This document shows, piece by piece, positions 7,741-15,925 of a stretch of DNA of 64,000 nt. The stretch covers positions 1-64,000 of the forward strand of contig JAFKGI010000030.1 in the NCBI GenBank assembly GCA_017307785.1, in the 5' to 3' direction. The translations under genes and the position numbers were made by a program. The notes below the pieces were generated by a model. The model saw nothing but the letters and a program-made list of their open reading frames with translations, ran no database searches and was not told where the DNA came from. Each line of letters begins with the position of its first letter. The stretch's first letter is position 1. Source of the stretch: Vulcanimicrobiota bacterium. GTDB taxonomy: Bacteria > Vulcanimicrobiota > Xenobia > Xenobiales > JADMJV01.

Positions 7741-10389
7741 CTACTTCTTGGGAAGGTGCTTCATGGCGTCGGCATAGCCGGCTTCTCCCGAGGGTTGTAG
7801 GCCTTCGGAAGCGGCCAGCTGGGCGCACAGATCGTCGAACTGCTCAAGACGCTGAGTGGTGACGGTCTTCGTCCAGGGCAATTTGGTGAAGACCTGGGGT
7901 TCCAGCACGTGCCAGCTGGGCGACTGGCCCTCGCCCTTTTCGGCCTGGGTGCGCATGCTGGAGGTGTCCAGGCTGACCACGAAACTCGGCTGCAGCAGGC
8001 CCGTACCCAGGGGCTTTTGCGGGCTGACCAGGTAAAGTTGGCGCTGGGTGTTCTTCCAGGCGACGGGTAGGAACTCGGCTTCTTTGCCGGCCGCATAGCG
8101 AGCCAGCTGCACTGCTCCATCGTCCTTGCCGGCCAGGACCTCGGCCCGGCCGGCCGACCAATCGTGCTCGTTGTCGTAGCTGGCGCCTTTGACCCGGGTG
8201 GTGCCACCCTGGGTGGGGACCTTGGCTTCCAGTTCGATGTCTTTCACTCTGCCGTCTTTGGCGAACTGACTGCGGGCCCGCAACAGGCCGCCCGCCTGCA
8301 GCAGCTTCTGATCGGGCGTGTCCAGGTATTCGGTGTCCAACTCGACGTTTTTGAAGTGACGAATCTTGTAATCCTGGGCCTTGCCGGATTTGTCGGTCAG
8401 AGTCAGTTTCTTGCCGTCCAGGCTTTCTTGCAGTTGGGAAAATTGCTGAGGCGAAACCGCGAAGGTTTTCTGGTGGTCGGGAGTGGTGGCTTTGGGCGGC
8501 TCTTCGCCCATGGCGTGGCCCACGATTTCCACGCCGGGGAACAACTCGCGCAAATAGGCGGCGGCGTTCTTCACCTGCTCGTCACTGGGTTTGTAGGTGC
8601 CCGAGTTGTTGTTGATGTGGAGGCGCGTCTGTTCGCTGCCGTCGGCGGCGGTGAAACGCTCGGCCCAGATTTCCCCGGCGAAGCGCACGTCGGGATCGTA
8701 GCCCGAGATCAGCACGTGCTTGGAAAGCACCCAGTCGGCCGCCTTCTTGCCGCCGTCGATGCGGGTGATGGAAACTCGGCTCTCGCTCTTGGGCCCACAA
8801 ATTACCACGTTGAACATGATGGGTGGCTTGCCCGGATCCGCGACCGGGATCATGGCCTTGATTTGTCCCGGCTGATATTCGCCCATCTCGTCAAAGTGCT
8901 TGGCCAGGCGCTTGCGAATTTTGGAGACCATGGGGCGGGAAAAGGCTACGTTCTTGAGCTTGTCGACGGTGCTCAATTTCTGGCCTTTCTCTTTGGCCAT
9001 CGAGAACTTGTCCTGCAGCACTTCCGGCAGGTAGGAATCCACATCCACCCGACTCTTGTCGGGCAGGGCTTCCCAGAGAATGTGCTGGCCCCAGTATTGG
9101 CGCAGTCCCGCCATCGATTCCGCCGGACGGGAATTGCGAATGCGAATGGGCGCTCCGCCCAATACCGGAACCTCAAGATTGTCCGTGGCTTTCAGCTGTT
9201 TGGCGGTTTTCAGGGCGGACATTTCGCCCTCGCTCTTTTCGTCTTTCTTGAAGATCTTTTCGATGGCGCGAATGGGAGAACTGCGCTCCTTTTTGAGCAC
9301 GGCCTTGAAGTGCTCTTCAATGGTTCCCGGGGTGGTGTTGAGGACGTCAAACTGGACTTTCTGCCCCTTATATTCCAGACCATTCTCGATGATGTGCATG
9401 AAGAGACGCTGGGGCCGAAATTCTCCGGAGAGCTTTTTGCCTCCCGAGGTGAAGCCGGACTCGGTCAGCATGGTCGCGTTGGTTTTGGCACAGCTGATGC
9501 CGCGCTTGCCTTCCTGAGCCTGCATGGCCGTGCGCATGATCTCCACCGCCTCGGCGGGCAGGTTGCGCGGACGCAAGAAGACGCCCGACTGAGCCACCGA
9601 TGCGGTGGTCACGCGGGTTTTCTTGCGATAGAACATAAAGGCGTCCAGCTTGTTGTAAGCATCTTTGCCAGACCCCGCCGCCGGTGGAATCAGGGTGAAG
9701 ACGTTGGGTTTGCCAAAACCAATCAGGACCTCGTTCTTGCCGCGCATGAACTGATCCATGTTGACCACCTGGAGCTTGCCGACTTTGACTTCTTCCAGAC
9801 CGGTAGGGTTGGCGTAGGACTTGGCCGTACACACCACCGTCTGGGTCTTGGCGTTAAACAAGGCCTCCGGGCGCAGAAAGGAGCCGCAGGCCAGGCCCGA
9901 CTGGGGGTTGTGGCTGTCGTTGGCCCAGGCCGCCATCTCGGTCTTGACTTGCTCCTGGCGCAAAGAACCGGCCAGGAACATGCCATCGGCCAGGTGGGCG
10001 GCCGGAATGCCCTGCTGAATCAGACCGCGGTCCACTTTGTGACTGAGGTCGTCGAGCAGCTGTCCGGCCTGGGTCTGTCCGGCCTTGGCGGCTTTCTCGG
10101 CGATCTTGTCGAGCTGTGCAGCGTCCAGACCGCTGAGGGCGGCGGCGCCCGCGCCCGACAGCAGAGCGCCGGCAACCATCAGGGCGGTGTTGCTCTGATG
10201 ATGGCTCAGCCCTCGGGCTTCAAACCGGGCGCTGAGCTGTTGCACCGCGGCCGTGACCGGCATTTGACCTTTCGAGAACTTGTCGCTTACCTGACTCGAT
10301 AGATCCTCGGCCAGTTTGGCTCCGGCCGGCCGGTCACGGATGCCCCAGAGCAGAGTTTCGGCGGTCACTTTACGATGGATAGGGTTCAT
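7741..10389 (-). CDS. 882-aa multidomain protein with C-terminal CYTH-like domain
   Basis: The N-terminus (MNPIHRKVTAETLLWGI) carries no Sec signal and is followed by an Ala/Gly-rich helix (about 70-90). The middle is unrecognised; it includes RLHINNNSGTYKPSDEQ with YLRELFPGVEIVGHAMGEE, a conserved-looking block around 590-630. The C-terminal quarter shows a CYTH/triphosphate-tunnel pattern: VELDTEYLDTPDQKLLQ, GGLLRARS, and IELEAK, which in that family hold basic and acidic residues binding phosphates. The characteristic ExExK at the start of CYTH domains is not obvious, so activity is uncertain. It lies 48 nt after the DUF4037 gene in the same direction. Confidence 0.6.
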   Translation of the reverse strand: MNPIHRKVTAETLLWGIRDRPAGAKLAEDLSSQVSDKFSKGQMPVTAAVQQLSARFEARGLSHHQSNTALMVAGALLSGAGAAALSGLDAAQLDKIAEKAAKAGQTQAGQLLDDLSHKVDRGLIQQGIPAAHLADGMFLAGSLRQEQVKTEMAAWANDSHNPQSGLACGSFLRPEALFNAKTQTVVCTAKSYANPTGLEEVKVGKLQVVNMDQFMRGKNEVLIGFGKPNVFTLIPPAAGSGKDAYNKLDAFMFYRKKTRVTTASVAQSGVFLRPRNLPAEAVEIMRTAMQAQEGKRGISCAKTNATMLTESGFTSGGKKLSGEFRPQRLFMHIIENGLEYKGQKVQFDVLNTTPGTIEEHFKAVLKKERSSPIRAIEKIFKKDEKSEGEMSALKTAKQLKATDNLEVPVLGGAPIRIRNSRPAESMAGLRQYWGQHILWEALPDKSRVDVDSYLPEVLQDKFSMAKEKGQKLSTVDKLKNVAFSRPMVSKIRKRLAKHFDEMGEYQPGQIKAMIPVADPGKPPIMFNVVICGPKSESRVSITRIDGGKKAADWVLSKHVLISGYDPDVRFAGEIWAERFTAADGSEQTRLHINNNSGTYKPSDEQVKNAAAYLRELFPGVEIVGHAMGEEPPKATTPDHQKTFAVSPQQFSQLQESLDGKKLTLTDKSGKAQDYKIRHFKNVELDTEYLDTPDQKLLQAGGLLRARSQFAKDGRVKDIELEAKVPTQGGTTRVKGASYDNEHDWSAGRAEVLAGKDDGAVQLARYAAGKEAEFLPVAWKNTQRQLYLVSPQKPLGTGLLQPSFVVSLDTSSMRTQAEKGEGQSPSWHVLEPQVFTKLPWTKTVTTQRLEQFDDLCAQLAASEGLQPSGEAGYADAMKHLPKK

Positions 10390-10437
10390 AGTTTGGTAAC
10401 ATTCTCGGGAAAACCGCCTGGAACCTGGATCGAGTTG

Positions 10438-11394
10438 TTAACAATCGTTATCGAGGGTGGCTCCGTAGACAGCCGCCGCCGCCACACGCCGCCGATGGTC
10501 GAAGGCCAGGCTGGAGTTGTCGCACCATTGCTCAATAGAGCCGAGTCCTCTCGGCAGGGCGGCTACTTCAGGGTCCTGGATGTGCGCGTAGAGTTGTTCG
10601 GCCACGGCTGAGTTTGCGGTGATATAGCCGCGGTCAAAGAATGGCTCGGTGGCCGGCGCGGTCACCAATCCGAGAGAGCGTAACCTGGCGTGCAAGGCCA
10701 GCAGCGCCGCTTCCCAGTCCAGCTTCAGGAATTCTCGACCAAACTCGGTCAAGCCCAGCCAGCGCTCCGTCCATTTGGAGTAGGCCGGCCAGCGCTTTTC
10801 CAGTAGAAAGGCCAGGTGTATCAGGTGTTTCTGGATTCGCCCTTGTAGGACCATGCCTCCCGCCCGATGCCACAGCGGCAGTTCCTGGCACAATTGGGTC
10901 CAGCCCGACGCCAGTGTGTAAAGCCAGACGTCCTGCGGATACCAGGCCAGTCGCTCGCGTAGGGCCGTGAATTCTCCCGCGGCATCGTGAAAAACCGGAC
11001 CGGCGGTCACTTCCAGGAGTGACTGTCCGGGCAGCAGCAACCACTCGATGGGAGAGGTGGGAATGTGGCCGAGCCGACTCAGCGAAAAACCTTCCACGCT
11101 GGCTACTTCGGCTCGATGACGAACGAGCGCGTCCCAGGTGGTGGCAAAACGCACCGGAAAACCCAGGAAGTCCGCGGGCAACTCGGCTTCCAGCAGCTCA
11201 TCCACGCGCTTGATTTGCTCCGCTTCCACCAGCAAAGTCAGGCGGCAACCCCAGTCGTGGTCGCGCGAGACGTCATCATCCAGCCCCAGCACATCCGATC
11301 CGGAGCCCAATCGGCCGGCCGCGTGGGCGACCCCGCTCAGCAAAGGGCGAACGGCTTCGTGATAAAACCGTTCGGAGAGCTCCAGACCTTTCAA
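10438..11394 (-). CDS. DUF4037 nucleotidyltransferase-like protein
   Basis: 318 aa. The N-terminal block LGSGSDVLGLDDDVSRDHDWGCRLTLLV matches the DUF4037 signature, which resembles a nucleotidyltransferase active site (G-S plus paired Asp). The C-terminal half is helical. The family's substrate is unknown. The only start available is TTG at 11394, 19 nt after the metalloprotease stop, with GGCGGGG upstream; this points to an operon with the protease. It may act in modification of a small molecule or RNA, but the sequence gives no direct clue. Confidence 0.8.
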   Translation of the reverse strand: MKGLELSERFYHEAVRPLLSGVAHAAGRLGSGSDVLGLDDDVSRDHDWGCRLTLLVEAEQIKRVDELLEAELPADFLGFPVRFATTWDALVRHRAEVASVEGFSLSRLGHIPTSPIEWLLLPGQSLLEVTAGPVFHDAAGEFTALRERLAWYPQDVWLYTLASGWTQLCQELPLWHRAGGMVLQGRIQKHLIHLAFLLEKRWPAYSKWTERWLGLTEFGREFLKLDWEAALLALHARLRSLGLVTAPATEPFFDRGYITANSAVAEQLYAHIQDPEVAALPRGLGSIEQWCDNSSLAFDHRRRVAAAAVYGATLDNDC

Positions 11395-11413
11395 GGCGTC
11401 AACCCCGCCAGGG

Positions 11414-13975
11414 TCAAGCTAGAGCTTTCGTCAGTTTCTGGCGGCACTGGTCCAGGTGGGCCCGGGTCTGAATGCTCAGTTGACCTTCCATGGCTTTGTC
11501 GATTTGCTTGCCGAGTTCGCCGGCCACGTAGCGCATCACGCTGATGGCCTCGCCCGGGGCTTTGCTGTCGGGTTTGATCATCTCCAGCACCTGGCGGAGT
11601 TGCTCGCGCTGCAGGTCGCGGCGGCCCTGGGAGATTTCCTTGCCGGCGCCCAATTCCGACCACACCTTGGTCTGAATGGCGTCATAGACTTCCGGCAACG
11701 AGGGTAGGGAAACGTCGGCCCCGACTTTCTCGGGCGAATCGATCAGGCGCTGGGCCAGGCCGCTGTCATAGAGCGCGGCCAGAGCCACTCCCTGCTGGGC
11801 TACGATGACGCTGCCGGTGTGCTGGTTCTGGTCGCCGCGGGCTTCGAAGCGGTCGCGAGCCAGGCGGGCAGCCAGTTCGGGCTTGACCTTCAAGCTGTCC
11901 TCGGCAAACATCGTGTCCAAAATCAGGTTCAGCGACTTGCGCTGGGTTTCGGCCGGCACTGGCTCAAAGGGAGCGTGTCCATCACCCTGGCGGTCGCGAT
12001 AGAGATGCACGCCGCCCAGATGACGGGTGGCCAGCGAGACGCCGCGAGCCACTTTGCTGAGGCCGCTGTTGAAGGCCTGGGTCAGCTTCTTGAACTCGGC
12101 GCCTTCCGGCAGCTCCTGGTTCTGAATGCGGTTGAGCAGGTCCTGACCGATGGTTACGGTCTTTTGGGCGAATCCCAGGGTGTCTTTGCCCAGGTCGTGG
12201 CGAACCACGTTGGGGTCCATCGCATCGGCGGCTTCGTCGGTTTCGAAGTCGATCAGGGCATCGCGGGTGACCTTGGAAGCAATTCCTTCCAGCGTGTCCT
12301 TCTCGCGTCCCGGCTCGACCTGAGCGTAGGCATACTGGATGGCCAGGTAGTCGTAAGCTCCCAGGGTGGACATGATGAACTCGCCCTGCTTTTCGCCGGG
12401 AGCGGCGATGTTAAAGGGATAGTAGTCCATGATCGAGGTGCCCATACCGTTCACCTTGGTGAACTCGGCGTCCTGAAGCTGCTCGCTGGTGAAGGCGGTG
12501 GAGCCCTTGAAGTTGTGGCGCAGGCCCAGCGTGTGACCCACTTCGTGCATCACGTTGCGCTTGATGTTGGCCTGGGCCATGGCTTCGGCGCCCGAAGTGT
12601 CTCCCTGGGCCACCATGTAATCTTGCATGAAGGCCATCTCCTCGGCGGAGTGGGCTTCGACTTCGCAGCACTCCTCACCGTGGGCGTGATTGTGCTGAGG
12701 CTCGCGAATGCCCAACACCTCTTCGTTGTAGGCCTTGCGCGCGCCGCGACCAAAAGCGGCCGAGATGCGAATGTCGGCGTCCAGGATTTCGCCCGTGCGC
12801 GGGTCCATGTGGGAGGGGCCGACCGAAGCTCCTCCGCCCGAGGCGGTGTACCAACGGATGGAAGCGTGGCGTGCGTCCAGAGTGTTGAAGTCGTCTTTGT
12901 CGGTCTGCTGGCGAACTTCGACGGCGTTCTTGAAGCCGGCCGTCTCGAAGGCTTTGTTCCACTCGAGAACGCCCGCCTTGACCGATTCGCGGTAGTTTTC
13001 CGGGATGTTTTTGTCGAGCCAGTAGACGATCGGCTGGACGGGTTCGGAGAGGGCGGCGTTGGGGTCTTTCTTCTCCAGGCGCCAGCGCTTGACCATGCGG
13101 ACTTTTCCGTCAGTTTCGTCGGAGGTGTAATCTTGGCGGTTGGCCACGAAGTGACCGATGCGCTCGTCGGCCAGGCGCGGCTGCATGGGGGTCTCGGGCA
13201 GGGCCAAAAAGTTGTAGCGGAATTCGGTCAGCAGGCTGCGCGCCTCGGGAGTGTTGCCGGGCAAGCTGCCGCCGGTGGGGGTAATGCCGGGAGCCTGATA
13301 ATGAGCCTGCACACCGAAGCTGGTTTGCTCGGCACCGTTGTCGATGCTGGTAAAGCCGGCGTTCTTGGCGTCGAAGGTGAAGGGCGTTTTGTAGTTGCTG
13401 GCCAGACGGGCCACGTAGCCGGGAATGTCGTTGAGCAGCAGGGCGTTGGCTTCGAGCAAGACTTCTTTCTTGGACGGGTCGCCGGTCACCAGCGGCGTGC
13501 TGGCGATCAGGCTTTCGGCAAAGTCTTCGCTGACGAACTGGGCTTGAGGCGTGCCCTCTTCGGCAAAGTTCTGGGTGTTCAGAGCCACCAGCTGAATCTG
13601 GTTGCCCAGGCGACGGAACTCGGCCAGCTGCGAACGGCCCATCTCGGAGCCGACGAGGTCGCCCTCGCCCAGGCTTTTGACGGTATTGACGCTGAAAAAG
13701 AAAGGCTTGTTGAACTGCTCTGGAGCCAGCGAAAGGTAGGTTTTGTCGCCTTTTTTGAGGACTTTCAGAAAGCCGGGAATCTCTTCGGCACCCTGGGTGG
13801 GGTTGGCGGGAGCGGTCGAGGCGGCGGGAGCGGCCGTCTTGGCTGGAGCCGAGGAGGGAGCGCTCAGTGTCAGAGTGTCTTGGGCTCCGGCCGGGGCGGC
13901 TTCGCCTTTGGGGGCGGGAGCGGTGACTCTGGTCTTGAGGAGGGGCGATTCGGAAGAGAAACCTACTGCTTGCAT
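11414..13975 (-). CDS. Large zinc metalloprotease (EcxA-like, DUF5117/DUF4953 type)
   Basis: About 853 aa from the ATG at 13975 (MQAVGFSSESPL); an ATG at 14008 adds 11 residues. After a 75-residue Pro/Ala/Thr-rich leader without Sec signal comes a beta-rich region (KPFFFSVNTVKSLGEGDLVGSEMGR) typical of DUF5117. The catalytic site is HEVGHTLGLRHNFKGS, followed by SIMDYYPFN as Met-turn, both characteristic of the family. A His/Glu-rich insert (HNHAHGEECCEVEAH) precedes the site. Most relatives are exported with a Sec signal; this one instead has the leader type seen in other genes of this window. The ATG at 14032 lies divergent. Confidence 0.85.
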   Translation of the reverse strand: MQAVGFSSESPLLKTRVTAPAPKGEAAPAGAQDTLTLSAPSSAPAKTAAPAASTAPANPTQGAEEIPGFLKVLKKGDKTYLSLAPEQFNKPFFFSVNTVKSLGEGDLVGSEMGRSQLAEFRRLGNQIQLVALNTQNFAEEGTPQAQFVSEDFAESLIASTPLVTGDPSKKEVLLEANALLLNDIPGYVARLASNYKTPFTFDAKNAGFTSIDNGAEQTSFGVQAHYQAPGITPTGGSLPGNTPEARSLLTEFRYNFLALPETPMQPRLADERIGHFVANRQDYTSDETDGKVRMVKRWRLEKKDPNAALSEPVQPIVYWLDKNIPENYRESVKAGVLEWNKAFETAGFKNAVEVRQQTDKDDFNTLDARHASIRWYTASGGGASVGPSHMDPRTGEILDADIRISAAFGRGARKAYNEEVLGIREPQHNHAHGEECCEVEAHSAEEMAFMQDYMVAQGDTSGAEAMAQANIKRNVMHEVGHTLGLRHNFKGSTAFTSEQLQDAEFTKVNGMGTSIMDYYPFNIAAPGEKQGEFIMSTLGAYDYLAIQYAYAQVEPGREKDTLEGIASKVTRDALIDFETDEAADAMDPNVVRHDLGKDTLGFAQKTVTIGQDLLNRIQNQELPEGAEFKKLTQAFNSGLSKVARGVSLATRHLGGVHLYRDRQGDGHAPFEPVPAETQRKSLNLILDTMFAEDSLKVKPELAARLARDRFEARGDQNQHTGSVIVAQQGVALAALYDSGLAQRLIDSPEKVGADVSLPSLPEVYDAIQTKVWSELGAGKEISQGRRDLQREQLRQVLEMIKPDSKAPGEAISVMRYVAGELGKQIDKAMEGQLSIQTRAHLDQCRQKLTKALA

Positions 13976-14031
13976 AGGCTTACCATAGCTTCGAGAGCTG
14001 AAAAACATCCGAAACGGAGAAGGCTGGCGCC

Positions 14032-14352
14032 ATGGAAGATCTGAACAAGCTGCAAGTCCGCCTGATTCTCAAGTCCGCCTTGTTTTTCGCGATTTTTTTG
14101 GGCACCGTGCTGGGCCTCAGCGCGATTGGACCCGGCTTGGGCTGGACGCGCCAGTACGGCCTCCCGATCTGGGCCGCCGCCATGCTGGTAGTGGCTCACT
14201 TTCTCTTTGCTCCAGAATTGCGCCCTTATCTACGCAATCCTAAAGCTATCTATGGGATCGAAGCTTTTCTTCTGCTTTTGGCCGCGCTCGGCTATTGCTT
14301 TCCCGTGCAGGCAGCCTGGCTGGCCAATCTGGTGGAAGAGTGGCTGCTCTAA
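14032..14352 (+). CDS. Small three-helix membrane protein
   Basis: 106 aa with three hydrophobic helices (about 12-34, 44-62, 75-100). GAGAAGG lies upstream of the ATG. The sequence does not match a family I know. It is divergent from the metalloprotease and convergent with the glycine-zipper gene, with no bases between the two stop codons (14352/14353). Confidence 0.7.
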   Translation: MEDLNKLQVRLILKSALFFAIFLGTVLGLSAIGPGLGWTRQYGLPIWAAAMLVVAHFLFAPELRPYLRNPKAIYGIEAFLLLLAALGYCFPVQAAWLANLVEEWLL

Positions 14353-14946
14353 CTACTTGGGATCCTGGCTAAAATCGAGCGGCAGGTTCTGGATGTATTC
14401 TTTGACTTTTTCTACGTCCATCGGGGGCGGGTCTCCGGTGCGCTTGAAAGTGCTTTGGTAAAAGTCGTCGCCACCGGGGGTCTCGTGCAGGCGCTCGGCC
14501 ACCACGCCCTCTGGAGTGGTTTCGATGCGCTCGATGCGCTTCTCTTTGACGGCATCGGTGGCTTTGCCGGCTCCCCAGGCGGCCAGGCCCCCCAGCAGCA
14601 GTCCGGCCAGGGCGGCGCCCGCGGAATCTTTCTTCTTGCCGCCAAACAGAGCGGCTCCCACCAGCGTGCCGGCGATGGCCGCGGCCACCTGGATACCACG
14701 ATTGTCTTTCTTGACGATCTCTTCACGCAGCACCACCGAGGAGTCTTTCTCGGCCCGGATGGTGGTCATCGTGCCGGCGTTGGCGCGGCCCTGCCAGATT
14801 TCGCCCTGCGGTCTGACCAGCAAGGTGTCGCCGTGAATCTCGACCGAATCGCCTTTGGGAGCGTTCTCGATGGCCTTGCGCGCATCGCCGGCTTCTTTGC
14901 GAATTTCAGCCTGGCGGTTGGACGAGAAGAATTTGCTGATTTGCAC
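14353..14946 (-). CDS. Glycine-zipper protein, unknown function
   Basis: 197 aa from a GTG at 14946, chosen because GGAGG lies four bases upstream; the start then reads MQISKFFSSNRQ, like other leaders in this window. A small beta-rich region (VEIHGDTLLVRPQGEIWQG, TMTTIRAEKDSSVVLREEIV) precedes two glycine-zipper helices (IQVAAAIAGTLVGAALFGG and AGAALAGLLLGGLAAWGAG), separated by KKKDS. The C-terminus is polar (ETPGGDDFYQSTFKR). Such zipper pairs insert into or oligomerise on membranes. No known family was recognised. Confidence 0.7.
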   Translation of the reverse strand: MQISKFFSSNRQAEIRKEAGDARKAIENAPKGDSVEIHGDTLLVRPQGEIWQGRANAGTMTTIRAEKDSSVVLREEIVKKDNRGIQVAAAIAGTLVGAALFGGKKKDSAGAALAGLLLGGLAAWGAGKATDAVKEKRIERIETTPEGVVAERLHETPGGDDFYQSTFKRTGDPPPMDVEKVKEYIQNLPLDFSQDPK

Positions 14947-15027
14947 GGGGCCTCCGAAGTGGTCTGGTTTTTGCTGGAGCCAGTAAACCACGGGGGCTGA
15001 AAAAATTGCTGAAATCGCGAAGGCGGC

Positions 15028-15858
15028 TCAATGACCGCTGAGCTTGTCCAGGGCTAAACCGAAACCGAATAGATGCAGACCGGCCAGCACCGGGGTGCAG
15101 GTCAAGAAGGCGAAACCGATGGTGGCCAGTGAGGTCACCGGTCGCACTTTGCTGCCCATCAAGCCCCAATCGCCGTCCAGTCGCTGCACTTCGTAGTGAC
15201 CCAGGCCCTCCACCAGCGGCAAACCCAGCGCCTCGTGAATTTCGCGCGCCACCCCCTCGACGTCTCTCAAGGCCTGCCCATGGGGACGTTGTTTGGAGGA
15301 GACATCTTGATGGCAAACGATCAATCGTCCCTGCTGGTCCAGCAGGCAGACCTGCAGCGCGTCGCTCTGGACCAGCACCGCCCGCAGCTCGGATAGCTGG
15401 GCGCGGGTGCGACCTCCGCGAGCGATACGGCCCAGCTCATCGCTGGTCCAGCGGGTGGGGTAGAGGTAGTATTTCACCACAGCCAGCACTCCGATGACCG
15501 CCGCCAGCGCTGAGCCGAGTTCATGGTTGCTGCTCAAGAGCAGAAACGAAAGAGCGAAACTTGCCCCGATGGTGGCGCTGACCGGAAAATCCAGGCCCGC
15601 CACCCAGCTGTGGGGCCGGGCCTGGCCGCGGGTCCGTTTGGCGGGTACCTCGATAGTGCGCAAGTCGGCGCCGGAATGGTGATCTCGCGCCATCTTGTGG
15701 TAGGCCAGGTAAACCAGCATGGTGGTAATGAGAAACCACCCCTGGGCCAAATTCAACCAGGTTCCTTGTAAGGGGACTCCGGCTTGCAACCAGAGTCGGT
15801 GAATCCAGAACCAGAGAGCCGCCCCCAGCAAGGGCAGCAAGTGCTGCGCTACAAACAT
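15028..15858 (-). CDS. Polytopic membrane protein with cytoplasmic insert
   Basis: 276 aa from ATG 15858 with GGTGAGGAG just before it. Four to five hydrophobic helices: three before residue 145 (LLPLLGAALWFWIHRLWL, GWFLITTMLVYLAY, TIGASFALSFLLLS plus LAAVIGVLAVVKYYLY) and one at the C-terminus (LATIGFAFLTCTPVLAGLHLF). Between them about 100 soluble residues (AQLSELRAVLVQSDALQVCLLDQQGRLIVCH) look like a small alpha/beta domain, possibly roadblock- or PAS-like. It follows the membrane partner of the ECF sigma factor by 67 nt. Confidence 0.6.
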   Translation of the reverse strand: MFVAQHLLPLLGAALWFWIHRLWLQAGVPLQGTWLNLAQGWFLITTMLVYLAYHKMARDHHSGADLRTIEVPAKRTRGQARPHSWVAGLDFPVSATIGASFALSFLLLSSNHELGSALAAVIGVLAVVKYYLYPTRWTSDELGRIARGGRTRAQLSELRAVLVQSDALQVCLLDQQGRLIVCHQDVSSKQRPHGQALRDVEGVAREIHEALGLPLVEGLGHYEVQRLDGDWGLMGSKVRPVTSLATIGFAFLTCTPVLAGLHLFGFGLALDKLSGH

Positions 15859-15871
15859 CTCCTCACCATAG

Positions 15872-15887
15872 AACCCGCACGGGTCGT
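15872..15887. repeat. Copy of the CGACCCG-YR-CGGGTCG palindrome
   Basis: AACCCGCACGGGTCGT lies between the stop at 15926 and the next start at 15858 on the minus strand. It is one of about eight related palindromes in the window. No T-run follows, so it is not a classical terminator here, but it sits at a gene end like most of the others. Confidence 0.55.
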
Positions 15888-15925
15888 CGTCCAGTGCAAA
15901 GGACAGGACAAATCGTAGGCGCTTG

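Noticed and set aside
8164..10302. Long plus-strand open frame opposite the 882-aa gene
   Set aside because: Mirror of a GC-rich coding frame; product is Gly/Val/His-rich without domain signs, whereas the minus strand shows CYTH-like motifs.
10427..10447. GATAAC/GTTAAC pair upstream of the 882-aa gene
   Set aside because: Period is 10 instead of 11 and no -10 lies at 47 nt; it is part of the DUF4037 gene's last codons.
11819..14044. Long plus-strand open frame opposite the metalloprotease
   Set aside because: Low-complexity Gly/Val product; the minus strand encodes HEVGHTLGLRH.
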